59,825 nucleotides of DNA from Bacteroidia bacterium (GTDB lineage: Bacteria > Bacteroidota > Bacteroidia > DATLTG01), in NCBI GenBank assembly GCA_039924845.1, contig JBDTAC010000004.1, positions 1-59,825 on the forward strand. Direction: 5' to 3'. The translations under genes were made by a program, and so were the position numbers. Each line of letters starts with the position of its first letter. Position 1 is the first letter of the stretch. Positions 9,570-18,465 of the stretch are shown here, one piece after another. The notes under the pieces are model-generated. The model searched no databases and was not told where the DNA came from. It saw only the letters and a list, made by a program, of their open reading frames with translations.

Positions 9570-9577
9570 TACCTTTG
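9570..9577 (+). promoter_or_regulatory. Bacteroidota -7 promoter element (TACCTTTG)
   Basis: TACCTTTG lies 36 bases before the cold shock gene start. The leader it would give is only about 30 bases, much shorter than the long thermosensing leader of E. coli cspA. Confidence 0.5.
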
Positions 9578-9613
9578 CAACTCAAATTAATTTTTTAACT
9601 TATATTATTTATA

Positions 9614-9805
9614 ATGAAAACAGGAACAGTAAAATTTTTTAATGTATCAAAAGGCTTTGGTTTTATCAAAGTTGACGATTCTGATCAAGAAATCTTTGTA
9701 CACGTAACCGGCTTGGTTGACCAAGTTCGCGAAGACGACAAAGTAACCTTCGAAGTAACCGAAGGAAGAAAAGGTTTAAATGCGATTAATGTGAAAAAAG
9801 CATAA
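9614..9805 (+). CDS. Cold shock domain protein (CspA family)
   Basis: A 63-residue single cold shock domain protein that binds single-stranded RNA or DNA and acts as an RNA chaperone. It opens MKTGTVKFFNVSKGFGFI, with RNP1 (KGFGFI) and RNP2 (IFVHVTG) both intact. The acidic loop DDSDQE follows RNP1. The length is typical of the shorter Bacteroidota members. It is monocistronic, with its own -7 element and a strong terminator straight after it. Expression may or may not be cold-induced; the sequence does not say. Confidence 0.95.
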   Translation: MKTGTVKFFNVSKGFGFIKVDDSDQEIFVHVTGLVDQVREDDKVTFEVTEGRKGLNAINVKKA

Positions 9806-9824
9806 TCATATACTTAGTACCTTT

Positions 9825-9854
9825 AAAAAGCCCCGAAATTTTCGGGGCTTTTTT
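9825..9854 (+). terminator. Rho-independent terminator after cold shock gene
   Basis: AAAAAGCCCCGAAA pairs with TTTCGGGGCTTTTTT. It is a GC-rich stem with flanking A and T runs, so it may act in both directions. Confidence 0.92.
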
Positions 9855-9871
9855 ATGCCTTTTATTTTAGG

Positions 9872-9895
9872 TTTGAAAAATTATTTTTTTGAAGC
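9872..9895. repeat. Iterated A/T quasi-palindrome (intergenic)
   Basis: A copy close to the consensus: TTTGAAAAA, then TTAT, then TTTTTTGAA. It lies between the cold shock terminator and the next gene's promoter. Confidence 0.75.
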
Positions 9896-9973
9896 TCTAT
9901 TTTTCAATATGTAATTAACAGTTGAATTGTTAGTATTTTTTAGAAACACTTTCTTTTTTGGGGAATTATCGCG

Positions 9974-9981
9974 TAATTTTG
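9974..9981 (+). promoter_or_regulatory. Bacteroidota -7 promoter element (TAATTTTG)
   Basis: TAATTTTG sits 15 bases before the ATG at 9997. It falls inside the longer open frame that begins with TTG at 9958, which argues for the later start. Confidence 0.45.
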
Positions 9982-9996
9982 TTTAGTGTTTTTGAG

Positions 9997-10893
9997 ATGA
10001 TGATGAAAAAGAATGAATTGACCGCACTTATTAGTTTGTTGGATGATCCGGATGAGGATATTTATTCGCACATCCGCGATCGATTATTATCCATCGGTTT
10101 TCCCGTTATTCCTGCTTTAGAAGGTGCTTGGGAACAATCTTTTGATACCTTAATTCAAAAACGTATTGAAGATATTATTCAGAAAATCCAATTCAATAAT
10201 TTGGCAATTGAAGTGGAGAAATGGATGACTTCCGAACAAGATTTATTGAAAGGCGCTTTGTTGATTGCGCGTTATCAATATCCTGATTTGAATGAAGATA
10301 CCATCAACAAACAAATTTCGCAGATGCGGCAAGATGTTTGGCTCGAATTGAACGACAATTTAACTGCGCTCGAAAAAGTAAAAGTGATTAATCATATTAT
10401 TTTTGATGTTCATAATTTTAGTGGAAACACTGCTAATTTTCACGCTCCGCAAAATTCCTATATCAATATTGTGATGGAAAGTAAAAAGGGAAACCCTCTT
10501 TCTCTTTCTATTTTGTACACAATTATCGCACAAAGCCTTGGTATTCCTATCTACGGAATTAATTTACCAGAACGTTTTATTGTTGCTTACAAAGATGAAT
10601 ATCCCTTTTCGCCTGTGTTTAAAGGTGGTTTCGGAGCAAATGTGTTGTTTTATATTAATCCATTTAACAAAGGCTCTGTTTTCAGTAAAAAAGAAGTGGC
10701 TGCTTTTCTGAAACAGTTGAATTTAGAACCACGCGCTTTGTATTACGAACCTTGTTCCAACGCAGAAATCATTAAACGATTGGTTAGAAATTTAATTTCT
10801 TCGTACGAAAAATTAGCGTATCCTGACAAAGTAAAAGAATTGAATTTATTGATGGAAGTGTTGGATGGCAAGCACTTCAAGCCAAAATCCTAA
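9997..10893 (+). CDS. SirB1-type transglutaminase-like protein
   Basis: A 298-residue protein of the SirB1/UPF0162 (Transglut_core2) family. The core is in the middle (HNFSGNTANFHAPQNSYINIVMESKKGNPLSLSILYTIIAQSLGIPIYGINLP split across the fold), including the family's GNPLSLS and LGIPIYGI motifs. The N-terminal third is alpha-helical (LLDDPDEDIYSHIRDRLL). The start was chosen among three consecutive ATG codons at 9997-10005, because a -7 promoter element lies just upstream and the longer frame begins only at a TTG. The biochemical role of the family is not established. Its end overlaps the convergent sugar transferase by 17 bases. Confidence 0.85.
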   Translation: MMMKKNELTALISLLDDPDEDIYSHIRDRLLSIGFPVIPALEGAWEQSFDTLIQKRIEDIIQKIQFNNLAIEVEKWMTSEQDLLKGALLIARYQYPDLNEDTINKQISQMRQDVWLELNDNLTALEKVKVINHIIFDVHNFSGNTANFHAPQNSYINIVMESKKGNPLSLSILYTIIAQSLGIPIYGINLPERFIVAYKDEYPFSPVFKGGFGANVLFYINPFNKGSVFSKKEVAAFLKQLNLEPRALYYEPCSNAEIIKRLVRNLISSYEKLAYPDKVKELNLLMEVLDGKHFKPKS

Positions 10894-11467
10894 AAATAGT
10901 TTTGAAAATTATTTTTACGTCTGTGAAAAAATTTTTTTCGCGGATGTATTTCAAATTCAAATTTAATTTTTCCGGCATCACTTCCTGAATGTATAGTTCT
11001 TCGGGATTCGAAACTTTTCCGAGTAATTCATTTTCGTTTGCAAATTTTATGGACGCGTAATCCGTAATTCCAGGTCGTACCGAAAGCACTTGCAATTGCT
11101 CGTTGTTGTAAAGATTGACGTATTTTCTGACTTCGGGACGCGGACCTACAAAACTCATATCTCCTTTGAAAACATTCGCCAATTGCGGTAATTCATCCAA
11201 TTTATATTTTCGTAAAAAATAACCCACGCGTGTAATTCGACTGTCTTTCGCGCCCACCGTAAGTAATCCTTTTTTATCGGCGTCGCTTACCATTGTTCGA
11301 AATTTAAAAAGAGAGAAATCGCTGCTGTTTTTTCCGACGCGTATTTGCTTGTAAATTATTTTTCCTTTTGAATCAACAACAATACACAACGCGATAATCA
11401 GAAAAAAAGGAATCAAAAAAAGTATTCCGATGAATGAGAAAAAGAGATCGAATGCGCGTTTTAACAT
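10877..11467 (-). CDS. Monotopic sugar-phosphate transferase (Bac_transf family)
   Basis: A 196-residue enzyme of the polyprenyl-phosphate phosphoglycosyl transferase family, which loads the first sugar phosphate onto undecaprenyl phosphate at the inner membrane. A re-entrant hydrophobic segment near the N-terminus ([20 protein letters not shown]) is followed by [21 protein letters not shown]. The core [23 protein letters not shown] follows at about residues 92-114. The length matches the small PglC-like single-domain class rather than the WcaJ or WbaP type. No polysaccharide cluster is adjacent, so its glycan is unknown. The 3' end overlaps the convergent SirB1-like gene by 17 bases. Confidence 0.93.
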   Translation of the reverse strand: MLKRAFDLFFSFIGILFLIPFFLIIALCIVVDSKGKIIYKQIRVGKNSSDFSLFKFRTMVSDADKKGLLTVGAKDSRITRVGYFLRKYKLDELPQLANVFKGDMSFVGPRPEVRKYVNLYNNEQLQVLSVRPGITDYASIKFANENELLGKVSNPEELYIQEVMPEKLNLNLKYIREKNFFTDVKIIFKTIFRILA

Positions 11468-11484
11468 ATCGCAAATCTACTCTT

Positions 11485-13923
11485 TTAAAACTTGAATGTT
11501 AACCCTGCAAAAAAATTAATTCCTGCTTGCGGATAATAACTGTTGTCGTTTACTACCGCTCCGTTGCTGTAATAACTGTTGGTGTATCCGTTAGAAATAT
11601 ATTGTACATTAAAAATATTATTCAGCATTCCGTTTATTTCAATAATCGGAATAAAGGAAGTTTTAAAACTCCACGAAATGCGGAAATCATTCAGTAAGTA
11701 AGCATTCAGCATACGCGCATTTTCCGAAGTATTGTCTAAAAATTGGCTACCAACATATTTTGTTAGAAAGCTAAACGATACATTTTTGATGGGTTGATAA
11801 GACAATTCGCTGCCCGAAATAATGTTAGGTGAAAACGCAATATTTGTTTCTCCGTGTGATATTGCGAATTGTTGCCCATTGTCATAATCTTGCAAATATT
11901 CGGTAAAATTTTTGATTTTATTTTGGCTTAAAGTGATATTGCCATTGAAAAATAATTTTTCAGTAAGCTTAATTTGTATCGTTGCTTCTGCACCTTCGCG
12001 ATAGCTGGAAGGCACGTTGGTTCTATTAAAAGCACCTACGTCGTTCACTTGCCCTGTAAGCACTAATTGATTAAGATAATTCATATAATATAAATTAAGG
12101 CTCCAAAAAATATTTTTTTGATGCTGCTTATAACCTAATTCAAAATCATCTAAATGTTCTGGCTTTGGACGACTTTCTGGCGATGATTGTGTATAATCAT
12201 CGTGGTTGGGTTCGTGATTTCCAGCACTGTAAGAAGCGTATAAAAACGCTGTCGGTTTTAATGTGTAAGTAAAACCAGCCTTCGGATTAAAGAAATCCAA
12301 ATGCACCACTTGTTGTACATTTTGCAATAAATAATTGTATCCTAAAAAAGAATAGCCAATGTTCCGTTCTTGCATGTCGGCAAACAAATTCAGTTTTTCG
12401 GTGATTTGATCATTGGCTCGCGCAAAAATATTAAAATCGGTTTTGAAAGAAGTATTGTCATAATAATGTTGATCAATATTCGAATTTAATGCATAACGCG
12501 CCCAAATAATTTGTCCGTAATGTTCTCCTTGATATTGATTCCATGCGCCTTCCAAGGAAGCCGAAATTTTTTTTCCATTTGTATAGTTGAGAGAATAAGT
12601 AGTGCCGTAAAAATAATTACTGAGCCATTGTTGTCGAATAATATCCGATGAAGAAATAGTATCGTTTCCGAGAATAATCGGATTTAGTCCGTAATTACTA
12701 AACAAATCATTCGGCTGATATTCCTCGTAATAACCTTGTCCGCGCGTATAATGAAACGCGCAATTTCCACTCCAATGAGTGTTAAATGTTTTCGCAAAAA
12801 GTAATTGATAATAATCTTGTTGGTAATTATCAGTTTCGTTGTTATAATACTGAACATTTCCATTGCTGTCGAAATACATTCCTGCTGGGTTAAATGTTCT
12901 GTTTGTTTTCAATGAATCTTGCGGAACACCATACCACGCTTGATATGTTTTCTCAACGCCCGAAAAAATAATTGCTTTCATAAACCATGTTTTTGCATAA
13001 TATCCTCCCGATAAATAATAAGATTTTAAATTGGAAAATGCTCGGTCAATGTATCCATCCGAATTTATTTTTGACAGTCGCACATCAAAATCCCATTTTC
13101 CATCAATCAATCCAGTACCAAGGCTTACCGTGTTTTTTAATGTGTTGAAAGATCCAAAAGAATTATCCACTTCTCCGTAAGGTTTTAGATTTAATTTAGT
13201 TGTTTCAATATTTAGGCTTCCGCCGAAAGCACCAGCACCATTGGTAGAAGTACCCACGCCACGTTGTAGTTGAATGTTATCTGTAGAAGAAGCGATGTCT
13301 GGCAAATCCACCCAATATGTTTGTTGTGATTCTGCATCGTTTACCGGCACACCATTAATAGTAACATTAACGCGTGTTGCATCGCTTCCGCGAATACGAA
13401 TGCCAGTATATCCAATACCTGTTCCTCCATCCGAAGTTACCACCATCGAAGGCGTATAATTCAGCAAATAAGGCATATCCTGCCCAATATTTTCTTTTTC
13501 TAAAACACTTTTATCTATATTGGTATAAGCCATAGCAGATTTATTGTTTGCATTTACAGCACTTATCACTACTTCGTCCGACAAAATGGCTTTTTTTACG
13601 AGCTGATAATGGATTGATACGTCAGAAGAAAGTGTCAGCGTATCCTGCAAAGTAGTATAACCTAAATAGGAAATCTCTACAATGTACTTTCCTTTTTTTA
13701 AATTTTCTATTTTGAAATTTCCGTTGAGGTCGGTTTCTGAAACAAGAAATGTGTTTTTTAAATTAATGGCAGCATTGGCAAGTGTTTCTCCACTTGTTTG
13801 GTCTGTAACGCTTCCGCTGAATGTTATTTGTGCCTTGCTGTAAAAGGCTACAGAGCAAAATGTTAGTGCTAAAATAATTTTTATTGCACGTTTCTTTTTG
13901 AAAAACTTTTTTTCACACTTCAT
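11485..13923 (-). CDS. TonB-dependent receptor, probably for thiamine
   Basis: An 812-residue outer-membrane receptor. A signal peptide ends near YSKAQ at about residue 31. A carboxypeptidase-regulatory-like domain follows (GSVTDQTSGETLANAAINL to about residue 115), then the plug domain (VLEKENIGQDMPYLLNYTPS, with IRIRGSDATRVNVTINGVPVND). A 22-strand-type barrel ends in the aromatic FFAGLTFKF. A clear TPP riboswitch lies in its leader, so expression is expected to fall when thiamine pyrophosphate is plentiful. Together with known TPP-controlled TonB receptors in Bacteroidota, this points to thiamine or a precursor as cargo. The substrate is inferred from regulation, not from binding residues. 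Confidence 0.9.
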   Translation of the reverse strand: MKCEKKFFKKKRAIKIILALTFCSVAFYSKAQITFSGSVTDQTSGETLANAAINLKNTFLVSETDLNGNFKIENLKKGKYIVEISYLGYTTLQDTLTLSSDVSIHYQLVKKAILSDEVVISAVNANNKSAMAYTNIDKSVLEKENIGQDMPYLLNYTPSMVVTSDGGTGIGYTGIRIRGSDATRVNVTINGVPVNDAESQQTYWVDLPDIASSTDNIQLQRGVGTSTNGAGAFGGSLNIETTKLNLKPYGEVDNSFGSFNTLKNTVSLGTGLIDGKWDFDVRLSKINSDGYIDRAFSNLKSYYLSGGYYAKTWFMKAIIFSGVEKTYQAWYGVPQDSLKTNRTFNPAGMYFDSNGNVQYYNNETDNYQQDYYQLLFAKTFNTHWSGNCAFHYTRGQGYYEEYQPNDLFSNYGLNPIILGNDTISSSDIIRQQWLSNYFYGTTYSLNYTNGKKISASLEGAWNQYQGEHYGQIIWARYALNSNIDQHYYDNTSFKTDFNIFARANDQITEKLNLFADMQERNIGYSFLGYNYLLQNVQQVVHLDFFNPKAGFTYTLKPTAFLYASYSAGNHEPNHDDYTQSSPESRPKPEHLDDFELGYKQHQKNIFWSLNLYYMNYLNQLVLTGQVNDVGAFNRTNVPSSYREGAEATIQIKLTEKLFFNGNITLSQNKIKNFTEYLQDYDNGQQFAISHGETNIAFSPNIISGSELSYQPIKNVSFSFLTKYVGSQFLDNTSENARMLNAYLLNDFRISWSFKTSFIPIIEINGMLNNIFNVQYISNGYTNSYYSNGAVVNDNSYYPQAGINFFAGLTFKF

Positions 13924-13992
13924 TTGATAAGTGATTTAATAAATAAATACACGTGAAAATAAAGGGTGATTTTCACTTTGATAATTTATTTT

Positions 13993-14107
13993 TCCATCCC
14001 TACGCCGGCATTATCCGGATCAGGTTCCTGTATGTTTTTGTTGTAAACGCCAACATACAATGGGTATAATCTCAGCCTGTGAATTAAAATAATTCGGAAG
14101 GCACCCC
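13993..14107 (-). promoter_or_regulatory. TPP riboswitch (THI element)
   Basis: Read on the minus strand, the element starts GGGGTGCC (14107-14100). It contains the conserved GGCTGAGA followed by ATACCC, a variable hairpin with complementary arms (CATTGTATGTTGG and CCAACATACAATG on the other strand), then GAACCTGATCCGGATAATGC and the closing GGCGTAGGGA. These are the conserved parts of the thiamine pyrophosphate aptamer. The TonB receptor starts 70 bases downstream, so control is probably at translation initiation or by transcription termination in that gap. No strong terminator was seen there. Confidence 0.96.
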
Positions 14108-14119
14108 TTAAAAGATGTG

Positions 14120-14127
14120 CAAATGTA
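14120..14127 (-). promoter_or_regulatory. Bacteroidota -7 element for riboswitch transcript
   Basis: On the minus strand this reads TACATTTG, an exact TAnnTTTG match, 12 bases before the riboswitch begins. A copy of the iterated A/T motif lies 16 bases further upstream (14144-14170). Confidence 0.6.
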
Positions 14128-14143
14128 AAAATATTATTTAAGT

Positions 14144-14170
14144 GTTTGAAAAATTATTTTTTTGAACGCT
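14144..14170. repeat. Iterated A/T quasi-palindrome (intergenic)
   Basis: GTTTGAAAAA, TTAT, TTTTTTGAACGC. It is identical in its core to the copies at 9872 and 26373, although the last of those lies inside a gene. Confidence 0.75.
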
Positions 14171-14199
14171 TAAATTTAACTAAAATATTAAACAGTTTC

Positions 14200-14658
14200 T
14201 CAATATCCCGAAGGCTCTGGCGCTTCTGCGTAAGGTTTTTTCTTCGCTTTTATTTTCTTGATAAACAACACATTTATCAATTCATCGTTTACGGTAATCG
14301 TTGTTTTAGACATTCCGTTTATAACGGTTAAAGGATAGTTGTATCTCAATTTTTTTTTCACTTGCTCATACGTTCCATCTACCAATCTTAAATCCATTTC
14401 CACTACAGCACCGTCTTTTACCAAAGCTTTTCCATCAAAACATTCAGCGGAACTTCCTGTTCGGAATGTAATAATTACGTCGTTGTGCCAACCATCTCCA
14501 ACAGTATCGGCACCACGCATTTCAAATATTTTTGCCCATTTAATATAGCAATTCGATTCTTCGGAAGAATCCGTTGCTGCAACCATTTTCACATCTTTCG
14601 CAAAAGCCGAAACACAAAAAAGAAAAGAGAATAAAACAAGTGTAGTAATTTTTTTCAT
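14200..14658 (-). CDS. Small exported protein of unknown function
   Basis: A 152-residue protein with a classical signal peptide (MKKITTLVLFSFLFCVSAFA, cut near residue 20). The mature part has two cysteines (NCYIKW and AECFDG) that could form a disulfide, and a lysine-rich C-terminal stretch (IKKIKAKKKPYAEAPEP). I do not recognise a family. It lies between the riboswitch and gmhA on the minus strand and reads towards the riboswitch promoter, with no obvious operon partner. A beta-rich periplasmic or surface protein is plausible. Confidence 0.65.
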   Translation of the reverse strand: MKKITTLVLFSFLFCVSAFAKDVKMVAATDSSEESNCYIKWAKIFEMRGADTVGDGWHNDVIITFRTGSSAECFDGKALVKDGAVVEMDLRLVDGTYEQVKKKLRYNYPLTVINGMSKTTITVNDELINVLFIKKIKAKKKPYAEAPEPSGY

Positions 14659-14747
14659 AGCGTTGTTCTGATAAAATAGTGTTTAAAAAAGAAAGGCTAA
14701 ATTTATAAAATAAATTTGATAAAGAATTTAAAAACAACGTTTTTTTG

Positions 14748-14755
14748 TATTTTTG
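14748..14755 (+). promoter_or_regulatory. Bacteroidota -7 promoter element (TATTTTTG)
   Basis: TATTTTTG fits TAnnTTTG, 23 bases before the ATG at 14779. It lies inside the longer open frame, supporting the later gmhA start. Confidence 0.5.
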
Positions 14756-14778
14756 AATCCCACACAAACGGAATAATT

Positions 14779-15351
14779 ATGAGTTTAAACATCATCAAAA
14801 ATAATTTTTTAGAAGCTCAACAAACGCTCGAAAAATTTATTTCGAACGAAGTGAATCTGAAAAATATCGAGCAAGCTGGAAATATTTTATCCGCTGCCAT
14901 TAAAAGCGGAAACAAGATTATTTCGTGTGGCAACGGCGGCTCTATGTGCGATGCCATGCACTTTGCAGAAGAATTAACGGGTCGCTTTCGCGAGAACAGA
15001 AAAGCAATTGCGGCACTTTCTATTTCCGATCCGTCTCATATTTCTTGCGTTGGAAATGATTACGGATACGAATTTATTTTTTCGCGTTACATCGAAGCCT
15101 TGGGTGCTAAAAATGATGTTTTACTTGCCATCAGCACCAGTGGAAATTCGCAAAATGTGCTTCACGCGATACATGCCGCCAAAGAAAAAGGAATGAAAGT
15201 TATCGGTTTAACCGGAAAAAATGGCGGAAAAATGGCTTCGCTTTGTGATATAGAAATCCGCGCACCACATTCTGAATTCGCTGATAGAGCACAAGAAATC
15301 CACATTAAAGTTATTCATTCGCTGATTCATTACATAGAAAAACAGGTTTGA
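14779..15351 (+). CDS. gmhA: Sedoheptulose-7-phosphate isomerase
   Basis: A 190-residue SIS-domain enzyme that converts sedoheptulose 7-phosphate to D-glycero-D-manno-heptose 7-phosphate, the first step of ADP-heptose synthesis for LPS inner core. Long blocks match the E. coli enzyme: [49 protein letters not shown] and [14 protein letters not shown]. The ATG at 14779 gives the family length (E. coli 192) and follows a -7 element, so the 21-residue upstream extension is not used. A GmhB-like phosphatase for a later step is encoded at 36679. Its TGA stop falls in the left arm of an A/T hairpin. Confidence 0.96.
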   Translation: MSLNIIKNNFLEAQQTLEKFISNEVNLKNIEQAGNILSAAIKSGNKIISCGNGGSMCDAMHFAEELTGRFRENRKAIAALSISDPSHISCVGNDYGYEFIFSRYIEALGAKNDVLLAISTSGNSQNVLHAIHAAKEKGMKVIGLTGKNGGKMASLCDIEIRAPHSEFADRAQEIHIKVIHSLIHYIEKQV

Positions 15352-15371
15352 AAAAATAATTTTTCAAACTC
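15345..15371 (+). terminator. A/T hairpin overlapping the gmhA stop
   Basis: AGTTTGAAAAATTATTTTTT reads on the opposite strand. On the plus strand TTTGAAAAA pairs with TTTTTCAAA around a TAAT loop, with GG and CT beyond. It is a symmetric copy of the iterated motif with a weak all-A/T stem. It probably helps 3'-end formation, but lacks the GC stem of a strong terminator. Confidence 0.45.
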
Positions 15372-15440
15372 TTATTTCAAAATATTTTGTTTTTAAAAAT
15401 TCGTCTTCTTTCAGATAAGTAGAGTAGGGCGTATATTTTT

Positions 15441-15469
15441 TTGTGCTTTCCTGTTTTTTTATATCTTTA
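15441..15469 (+). promoter_or_regulatory. Promoter for amt (TTG-N18-TATCTTTA)
   Basis: A TTG at 15441 and TATCTTTA at 15462 are separated by 18 bases, within the 17-23 range of Bacteroidota promoters. The last base of the -7 element is A instead of G. The start codon is 21 bases further on. Confidence 0.5.
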
Positions 15470-15490
15470 TATTTCTAAAAACAAAAAAAC

Positions 15491-16726
15491 ATGAACACAG
15501 TTTTATTCGATACTGGCATAACAGGATTTATGCTATTGGCTACAAGCCTTGTAATGCTTATGACTCCGGGGCTTGCGTTTTTTTACGGCGGCTTGGCAGG
15601 TAAGAGAAACATTCTCGGAATTATGATTCAGAGTTTTGTTTCGATGGGAATAACGACTATTATTTGGGTAGTTTGTGGTTATTCACTTTGCTTTAGCGGA
15701 AATGCTTTGGGCGGAATTATTGGAAATCTCGACAAAGTATTTTTACACGGAGTTACACTAAACACGCCATTTCCAGGAAATCCAAAACTTCCGGAATTTG
15801 TTTTTATTGCTTACCAAATGATGTTCGCCATTATTACTCCTGCTTTAATTACTGGAGCTTTTATCAATCGAGTTACTTTTAAATCATACATTATATTTTT
15901 AGTGCTTTGGCAGTTGTTGGTGTATTATCCATTTGTACACATGGTTTGGGGCGGTGGGTTATTAGCACAATGGGGTGTTGAAGATTTTGCAGGCGGAATT
16001 GTGGTTCATGCAACAGCAGGTTTTGCAGCATTGGCTTCTGTTTTTTATGTCGGACACCGCAGAAACAAAGAATCAACGCCTAATAGTATTCCCTTGATTG
16101 CAATCGGAACCGGTTTACTTTGGTTTGGTTGGTACGGATTTAATGCAGGAAGTGAATTGAATGTAAATGCCATTACTGGTCTTGCATTTCTTAACACAGA
16201 TGTTGCTGCTTCCTTTGCTGCCATTACTTGGTTAATTATTGAATGGACGATGCAACGCAAACCAAAATTTGTCGGTTTACTTACCGGAGCAGTTGCCGGA
16301 CTTGCAACTATAACGCCTGCTGCAGGCTATGTTTCCTTGCCATCAGCAATTGTAATTGGAATTGCCGCAGGAATAATTTGTTATTTGGCAGTTCATTTGA
16401 AAAATAAAATGGGCTGGGATGATGCCTTAGATGTTTGGGGAGTTCACGGAATTGGCGGCTGCTTTGGTGTAGTAATGTTGGGTATTTTGGGCGAAAAAGC
16501 TGTAAACGCTTCTGGTTCGGATGGTTTATTATTTGGAGGAACACATTTTTTTATTAAAGAATGTATTGCTGTTACTGGAGCTTGTATTTATGCTTTTACT
16601 TTCACTTATGTTATGCTTGCTTTGATAAATAAAATTTCTAAAGTAAAAGTAAGCGAAGCCGATGAAGATTCTGGTTTAGACAATTCTATACATGGCGAAA
16701 AAGCGTATGACGAAGGTGTTTTGTAA
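15491..16726 (+). CDS. amt: Ammonium transporter
   Basis: A 411-residue Amt/MEP/Rh-family channel for ammonium uptake across the inner membrane, with about 11 membrane segments. Family signatures are GLAFFYGGLAGKRNILGIM near the N-terminus, GGGLLAQWGVEDFAGGIVVH (the DFAGG motif with the substrate-pore region) at about residues 155-175, WFGWYGFNAGSEL, and DVWGVHGIGGCFGVVMLGI carrying the second pore histidine. No signal peptide beyond the first membrane segment is needed. No glnK/PII gene is adjacent, unlike the usual arrangement, so its regulator must be elsewhere. A terminator follows. Confidence 0.97.
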   Translation: MNTVLFDTGITGFMLLATSLVMLMTPGLAFFYGGLAGKRNILGIMIQSFVSMGITTIIWVVCGYSLCFSGNALGGIIGNLDKVFLHGVTLNTPFPGNPKLPEFVFIAYQMMFAIITPALITGAFINRVTFKSYIIFLVLWQLLVYYPFVHMVWGGGLLAQWGVEDFAGGIVVHATAGFAALASVFYVGHRRNKESTPNSIPLIAIGTGLLWFGWYGFNAGSELNVNAITGLAFLNTDVAASFAAITWLIIEWTMQRKPKFVGLLTGAVAGLATITPAAGYVSLPSAIVIGIAAGIICYLAVHLKNKMGWDDALDVWGVHGIGGCFGVVMLGILGEKAVNASGSDGLLFGGTHFFIKECIAVTGACIYAFTFTYVMLALINKISKVKVSEADEDSGLDNSIHGEKAYDEGVL

Positions 16727-16758
16727 TACTCTTTTCAAAATAAAATAATCTCATTTTT

Positions 16759-16789
16759 AAAAGGATTCAATTTTTTTGAATTCTTTTTT
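16759..16789 (+). terminator. Rho-independent terminator after amt
   Basis: AAAAGGATTCAA pairs with TTGAATTCTTTTTT, allowing one G-U pair, around a T-rich loop. Confidence 0.65.
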
Positions 16790-16853
16790 CATTAAAACAA
16801 AAAGCGTGAAATAAATTTCCAAAGTCTGCGTTTTACAAGCTAAATTTCCACTT

Positions 16854-18392
16854 ATGCTTGTAAAAACGTACGGTAGTTCCGTTTACGGAATTAATGCTAC
16901 CACCATCACTGTCGAAGTAAATATTGGTCCGGGTGTCAATTTTTTTTTAGTCGGTTTGCCCGATAGCGCCGTGAAAGAAAGTCAGCAACGCATTGACGCT
17001 GCTTTAAAAAATAACGGATATAAAATTCCTGGAAAAAGTATTGTTGTAAATATGGCTCCTGCCGATATTCGCAAGGAAGGCTCTGCGTATGATTTAACCA
17101 TTGCCATTGGAATTTTAGCGGCTTCTGAACAAATAAAATCGGATAAAATTCATCAATATATTATTATGGGTGAGCTTTCGCTCGACGGCGGATTGCAGTC
17201 TATGAAAGGTGTATTGCCCATCGCTATCAAAGCGCGTGAAGAAGGTTTTAAAGGAATTATTTTACCGAAGCAAAATGCCAGAGAAGCCGCCATTGTGAGT
17301 GAATTAGAGGTTTTTGGAGTGGAAAATATCAAAGAAGTAATTGATTTTTTTAATGAAAAAATAATTCTCGAGCAAACAATTGTAAACACGCGCGAAGAAT
17401 TTTTTTCAAAAGTAAACGATTCAGAAGTGGATTTTTCGGATGTAAAAGGACAAGAAAATATCAAGCGTGCGCTCGAAATTGCAGCAGCCGGCGGACACAA
17501 TGTCATTTTAATCGGTCCGCCCGGATCTGGAAAAACAATGCTCGCCAAGCGTTTGCCCACTATTTTACCTCCAATGAATTTGCACGAAGCACTCGAAACC
17601 ACCAAAATACATAGCGTTGCCGGACGAATGGGAAAAAATACAGGATTGATTTCGGCACGTCCTTTTCGTTCTCCGCATCATACCATCAGCGACGTAGCGC
17701 TTGTTGGTGGAGGCGCAGCGCCACAGCCCGGAGAAATTTCTTTAGCACACAACGGCGTTTTATTTTTAGATGAATTGCCCGAATTTAAACGTACTGTTTT
17801 GGAAGTGATGCGTCAACCTTTGGAAGATCGCATTATCAATATTTCGCGCGCGCGTTTTTCGGTAGAATATCCCGCCAGTTTTATGCTCGTATCATCTATG
17901 AATCCTTGTCCTTGCGGCTATTACAATCATCCTGACAAAGAATGCGTTTGTGCTCCAGGTGTCGTTCAAAAATATTTGAATAAAATTTCCGGTCCATTGC
18001 TGGATAGAATTGATATTCATGTGGAAGTAACTCCCGTTTCCTTCAATGAATTATCTGGAAAAAGAATGTCGGAGAAAAGTGAAAATGTACGCGAACGTGT
18101 GGTAAAAGCACGCGAAATACAGCAACAACGTTATCTTACAAGCGAAGGCATTTATTGTAACGCGCAAATGAATACGAAACAATTACGCGAAATTTGTAAA
18201 ATTGACGCTGCTGGAAATGATTTATTGAAAACTGCGATGGATAAACTCGGACTTTCGGCACGCGCGTACGACCGTATTTTAAAAGTAGCGCGTACTATTG
18301 CCGATTTAGATAACAGCGAGAATATAGAAACGATGCACCTCGCAGAAGCTATTCAATACCGCAGTTTAGACAGAGAAAATTGGGCTGGTTAA
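16854..18392 (+). CDS. comM: YifB/ComM family Mg-chelatase-like AAA+ ATPase
   Basis: A 512-residue protein of the YifB/ComM family. The N-terminal ChlI-type domain begins YGSSVYGINATTITVEV, the AAA+ core has Walker A GPPGSGKT at about residues 221-228 and Walker B LFLDELPEF, and a C-terminal Mg_chelatase_C domain contains LSARAYDRILKVARTIADLD. A cysteine-rich stretch (NPCPCGYYNHPDKECVC) is typical. In Vibrio and Haemophilus ComM is a branch-migration helicase for natural transformation; in Bacteroidota the role is inferred. It stands alone with a terminator after it. Confidence 0.93.
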   Translation: MLVKTYGSSVYGINATTITVEVNIGPGVNFFLVGLPDSAVKESQQRIDAALKNNGYKIPGKSIVVNMAPADIRKEGSAYDLTIAIGILAASEQIKSDKIHQYIIMGELSLDGGLQSMKGVLPIAIKAREEGFKGIILPKQNAREAAIVSELEVFGVENIKEVIDFFNEKIILEQTIVNTREEFFSKVNDSEVDFSDVKGQENIKRALEIAAAGGHNVILIGPPGSGKTMLAKRLPTILPPMNLHEALETTKIHSVAGRMGKNTGLISARPFRSPHHTISDVALVGGGAAPQPGEISLAHNGVLFLDELPEFKRTVLEVMRQPLEDRIINISRARFSVEYPASFMLVSSMNPCPCGYYNHPDKECVCAPGVVQKYLNKISGPLLDRIDIHVEVTPVSFNELSGKRMSEKSENVRERVVKAREIQQQRYLTSEGIYCNAQMNTKQLREICKIDAAGNDLLKTAMDKLGLSARAYDRILKVARTIADLDNSENIETMHLAEAIQYRSLDRENWAG

Positions 18393-18398
18393 AACGCG

Positions 18399-18418
18399 GT
18401 TGAAAAAAATATTTTTGT
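18399..18418. repeat. Iterated A/T quasi-palindrome (intergenic)
   Basis: GTTGAAAAAAATATTTTTGT, about 70 bases before the terminator that carries a second copy. Confidence 0.6.
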
Positions 18419-18465
18419 CATAAATTATTTTTTCTGAATTGAAGTTTCAAAGGTAAACATTATCT

